This document shows, one piece after another, positions 60,491 through 64,000 of a stretch of DNA of 64,000 nucleotides. Source of the DNA: Urophycis tenuis (Eukaryota > Chordata > Actinopteri > Gadiformes > Phycidae); the NCBI GenBank assembly GCA_036785325.1, contig JAXIVH010000028.1, positions 3,273,388-3,337,387 on the forward strand. The letters run 5' to 3'. The notes under the pieces were generated by a model that was given only the letters and a program-made list of their open reading frames with translations, ran no database searches and was not told the DNA's origin. How positions within the stretch are numbered: position 1 is the first letter of the stretch; the number at the start of each line of letters is the position of its first letter. The translations under genes were made by a program, and so were the position numbers.

Positions 60491-60779
60491 TATTATTATT
60501 TTTAGGACACGATGTCTTTTGTCTATATAGAAGTCCGTAGTCCTTACGTCGTAAAAGGACTGCATATAGCTTATGACCATGGGACGAGTCCGCAGGACGC
60601 CTCATCGAACACTATTGGCCCGTGGCGGAGGCGGAGCTTTGTCGCCACCTACTGTCCGCAACACGCTAGTGCAACATAGCAACACCTCCCAGGATGCAGT
60701 GCGCGGAGAACAGGGCCAGGTAGTCGGCTACACATCTCCTGCTAAGGACCCCGGAGGCGGACATAGTTTTCAACTTTTT

Positions 60780-60860
60780 TGGTCAGATACACCAACGCGG
60801 CCTATGTTTGGATAGTCTCCAGGGATACTTTCACCGGCTGAACCTGTCACCTGACCCTGG
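60780..60860 (+). other. probable noncoding exon 1 of rbm25
   Basis: A strong donor (CCTGG|GTGAGT, intron from 60861) precedes the acceptor TTGCAG ending at 61061, which starts the exon with the rbm25 start codon. The 5' limit is a guess. Confidence 0.45.
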
Positions 60861-61079
60861 GTGAGTTGAACGCCTCTCGTTTCGCGGTGCAGTTAGCAAG
60901 GCCGCCGCTAGTGGTAGCGACACAAGCTAATGTTAGCGTGGTGCCGGTTTGGATCAAACACGCCCGACCACCAGCGGGGAGTCCGCGGCTCTGAGGGGCG
61001 TGCGGGGGTCGTGTGGACGCAGACGCAAGTTTGATTAGAGACATTTGTGGTTGTGTTGCAGGACACTCCGCCCCGCAGG

Positions 61080-62416
61080 ATGTCATATCCTCCTCATCTC
61101 AATCGCCAACAAATCGGCATCCCGCAGCTGCCCCCCAGGATACCCCCGCCCCAGTTTGCGGGGTTCCCCCAGCCGGTCCCTCCAGGTAAATACCTGGGTG
61201 TGTTAATGGGGGGTAGACACCTCGGAGTCTGTCTGCATTGCAATGATGTGAGTCCCGAAGTTTGTCTGTTTGCTCTGGCCCACCGCAGGGTGGTCATACA
61301 CTTGTTATGGTCACCCAGTATGAAAGGTGCTCCCACTGTCGAGCTGCGACCAGCGATGTGGTCTTCTCTGTGGTTCACATTTGGTTAACGCTATGAAATA
61401 ACGATTAATAACTTGGATATTTGCAGTGTTTCATCGTTTGAGTCACAGACATTGTCGCTCCCTGCCGGGTCAGTGCTGGTTGACACACAGACATGGTGTG
61501 GTGATGGTGCGGTGTGTTCTCCTCTCCCAGGTACTCCAATGATTCCAGTTCACATGGGCCTCATGGCAGCCACGCCCCCCGTGAGTTAGCCACACCCCCT
61601 GCACCTCTTAATGAGGCCACACAAAAGTGCATTTTATTCAGGCGTCTCATCACTGTCTGCTTGGCCCTGTGTTCTACAGGGGTCCTCAGCCCCTGTAGAA
61701 CCCTGTGTTCCTGTGTGGATAACGGCTCTCCCTCCCTGCAGGTGCTGGTGCCCGCCGGGCCCATGGTGCAGAAGCCGGCGGTGGCCAAGAAGGAGGTGGG
61801 CCCCCTGCGGCCCCGGGAGGTGGAGGAGGCGGGCGGAGGCCCCACCACCACCGTGTTCGTGGGCAACATCTCGGAGAAGGCCTCCGACATGCTGGTCCGA
61901 CAGCTGCTGGCGGTGAGCGAGCTACGCAGCGCCACGGGCCCCAGAACCCTGAACAGAACCCGCTCAGAACCAGAGCTCGTCTGGTGGATTACGTCAGTGG
62001 CTGGGAGTGGTTCACTTCAAGGGTGTTCATTATTTATACATTATTTATACACATACAGGGCCTTTCACAAGACCTTCCAGTTCATCAAATTGATTAGTGA
62101 ATCAGAAACAAACCATCAAAGATCTGAAGGTCTCCTTGCCTAGCGAGAGGGGAGTGTGACCAGTGTTGGGAGCATGATGTAGTGGTGTGGGTGTTGGACT
62201 CCCTGCTGCAGTGTCTGCTAAATAACTGCACAGTAACGGTATAAATGCATGACATGTCATATCAAGGCTATGATGTGGATCTGGGATTTGATTCCATTGT
62301 CGTGAGAGAGGGCAAATCAAGTTATGACCTGTTTTTCCTTTGCTGTTCCATACAACAGAAATGTGGTATTGTTCTCAGCTGGAAGCGAGTACAGGGGGCT
62401 TCTGGCAAACTTCAAG
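61080..62416 (+). CDS. rbm25: rbm25 5' part, splicing regulator, partial at right edge
   Basis: Four coding exons are visible: 61080-61185 (exon from 61062), 61531-61580, 61742-61912, 62359-62416, giving 128 codons in phase. The N-terminus MSYPPHLNRQ followed by PPRIPPPQFAGFPQPVPPG and TPMIPV is diagnostic for RBM25. The third exon opens the RRM with TTTVFVGNISEKASDMLVRQ (RNP2 VFVGNI about residues 90-95) and the fourth continues KCGIVLSWKRVQGASGKLQ. The rest of the RRM, the RE/RD-rich region and the C-terminal PWI domain lie beyond the window. Family knowledge: a U1-associated nuclear speckle factor that regulates alternative 5' splice-site choice. The segment between the proline-rich start and the RRM is shorter and diverged from the human protein. 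Confidence 0.95.
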
Positions 62417-62423
62417 GTAAGAG

Positions 62424-62426
<3 letters not shown>

Positions 62427-62455
<29 letters not shown>

Positions 62456-62456
62456 T
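62427..62456. repeat. (CA)n microsatellite after rbm25 exon
   Basis: Fifteen CA units 10 bp after the donor of the last visible rbm25 exon. Confidence 0.92.
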
Positions 62457-62522
62457 GTGTAATCTCAGACCATTGCCCCAGTGTGTAAGGATAGGATTAC
62501 AGACATAGGACAACCACGTGAC

Positions 62523-63304
62523 TAGGCCTGCACGATTAATCGAATTTTCATCGTCATCGCGATGTGAACGTTCATGATAAACACATCGCAAAAGCTGGTC
62601 TGAAATGCGATAAGTTTGCCACGCACCTCGGGCCATCCCTAAAAATATTTTAGTTTGCTGTAACCCAACCGACCCTGTCATTTAGGACCGACCCAAATAT
62701 ATATATTTATATATTTTCCCCCTTTGGTCTGACCGACTTGCCGGTTGTAAACTTGTGTTAAGACCGACCGTTGTTTTTTTTGCTCTTCAAACTACTAATG
62801 CAACAACAATAAAACCCTAATAATTATATTTTAGTAAGTATCGCAAATATAAATTGCCTACATACACACATAGGCTACGTTCTTTCTTTTATATTCACTT
62901 CATTTCATCATTGGTTCGTTTGTCTGTTATGATGGCTGCGGCTGTAGTAAAGAAAATGTTCGCAGTCACTGTTCAAAGTTATAGAAGGCTATAGTTATAA
63001 TTTTGGGTTCAGGCACCGTAGCAATAGGTCCTACATAAAAAAAAATGCATTGGAATATCTCAACACCGCTATAACGTGACATGTCGACTGATGTCAAGGA
63101 GACCACTAAACTTTCACGGGATGGAGACGCAGTCAGTGACGTCATGATATGCAAATTTGTTTAAATTCATACCGACGTATTCACCATGACCAAAATGTTA
63201 CTTTCTTTTTTATTATTTTATTATTTATCGCAAGTCATATCGTCATCGCAATATTGAACAGTGTGATCGCACATCGCACATTTTGCTGATATCGTGCAGG
63301 CCTA
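62523..63304. mobile_element. hAT-type MITE with perfect 8-bp target duplication
   Basis: Termini TAGGCCTGCACGAT and ATCGTGCAGGCCTA are inverted, and CACGTGAC directly flanks both ends (62515-62522 and 63305-63312). The 8-bp duplication and the GCTGCACGATTAATCG-like end are typical of hAT elements. There is no transposase frame in 782 bp. Inserted in an rbm25 intron. Confidence 0.9.
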
Positions 63305-63485
63305 CACGTGACCCTGAAACGTTAGCTCCAACAAATAAGATCTCAACATGGAGTGGACCCTTACATTGTCCTGTACGGGTCAAAAGGTCTCCTCGGCTGA
63401 CCCCACCTGCTCCCTCGTGTCCCGTGTCTGGATTCCCCGGCCGCGGTCCGCGTAGCCATGAGTGAAAGCATCTTCATGTGCGCAG

Positions 63486-63820
63486 CGTGTGTATACTAGT
63501 GGTATACTAGTGGTGTATTAGTGGTGTGTATACTAGTGGTGTACTAGTGTTATGCTAGTGGTATACAAGTGGTGTACTAGTGTCATACTAATGGTGTACT
63601 AGTGGTATACAAGTAGTGTACTAGTGTCATACTAGTGGTGTGTATACTGGTGTTATTCTAGTGGTGTGTATACTAGTGTTATTCTAGTGGTGTACTAATG
63701 GTGTGCATACTAGTGGTATACTAGTGTTGTACAAGTGGTGTACTAGTGGTATGCTAGTGGTGTCCTAGTGTCATACTAGTGGTATGCTAGTGGTGTGTAT
63801 ACTAGTGGTGTGTATACTAG
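63486..63820. repeat. degenerate ACTAGTGGTGT/ATACTAGTG minisatellite
   Basis: Irregular array of 10- to 16-bp units (TACTAGTGGTGTGTA, GTATACTAGTG, TCATACTAGTG) in the rbm25 intron. Confidence 0.88.
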
Positions 63821-63821
63821 A

Positions 63822-64000
63822 CAGACAGATAGACAGACATACTTTAATGATCCCTGAGGGAAATTGCATTTGTTACAATACTCCAAGGAAAAAAGAAAGA
63901 GACAGACACTCTACGTATAGGGAACTGTTAGAATATATAAATATATAATATAAACCTATGTAAACAATATACAAAAAAATATACTTAAAGAAATATAAAA
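63822..64000 (-). mobile_element. LINE 3' end (Rex1-like), cut by window edge
   Basis: AGACAGACAGATAGACAGACA tail units followed by TACTTTAATGATCCCTGAGG and GAAATTGCATTTGTTAC: the reverse complement of a fish LINE 3' end with its microsatellite tail. The body continues beyond 64000. Confidence 0.6.

Larger units (their letters stand above)
58924..60780. other. arg2-rbm25 head-to-head interval
   Basis: No coding exon recognised. It holds the arg2 5' flank (CpG-containing), the composite inverted-repeat element, a GT tract and the hairpin. Short open frames here derive from repeats. Confidence 0.5.

Overview
The window is vertebrate nuclear DNA, almost certainly from a teleost fish. Multi-exon genes with canonical GT/AG introns, fish-type SINE and LINE sequences, very dense dinucleotide and minisatellite repeats, and a gene order matching human 14q24 all point this way. 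There are no operons, bacterial genes or CRISPR arrays.

Five protein-coding genes can be reconstructed exon by exon with consistent splice phases: zfyve26 (spastizin, + strand, 1740-38973, about 2595 aa, 42 coding exons), rdh12-type retinol dehydrogenase (- strand, 41846-45908, 318 aa, 7 exons), vti1b (endosomal Qb-SNARE, + strand, 46631-48228, 226 aa, 6 exons), arg2 (mitochondrial arginase, - strand, 51743-58923, 350 aa, 8 exons), and the 5' end of rbm25 (+ strand, from 61080, running off the right edge). The order and orientations zfyve26(+) rdh12(-) vti1b(+) arg2(-) equal the inverted human ZFYVE26-RDH12-(RDH11)-VTI1B-ARG2 block; only one RDH gene is present, and it has the orientation of RDH12.

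Layout: 1-1139 upstream sequence; 1140-41000 zfyve26 with a CR1/L2/Rex1-like LINE in intron 19 and about twenty tandem-repeat arrays in its introns; 41200-45908 rdh12 with a telomere-like G-rich array in its last intron; 45909-46630 head-to-head promoter region shared by rdh12 and vti1b; 48229-51742 the tail-to-tail vti1b/arg2 interval with a 54-bp minisatellite; 51743-58923 arg2 with 39-bp, 20-bp and 26-bp minisatellites and a MITE; 58924-61061 a head-to-head arg2/rbm25 interval holding a composite inverted-repeat element and a perfect hairpin; 61062-64000 rbm25 exons plus a hAT-like MITE with a perfect 8-bp target duplication.

zfyve26 and vti1b both act in the endosome-lysosome system, and CLEAR-type E-boxes (one exact, two one-mismatch tandem copies) lie in their presumed promoters. 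The other notable theme is that tandem repeats in zfyve26 sit directly against splice sites: (TG)n tracts replace the polypyrimidine tract at three acceptors, and one minisatellite is built from the exon 36 donor itself. I found no wholly new biological system.
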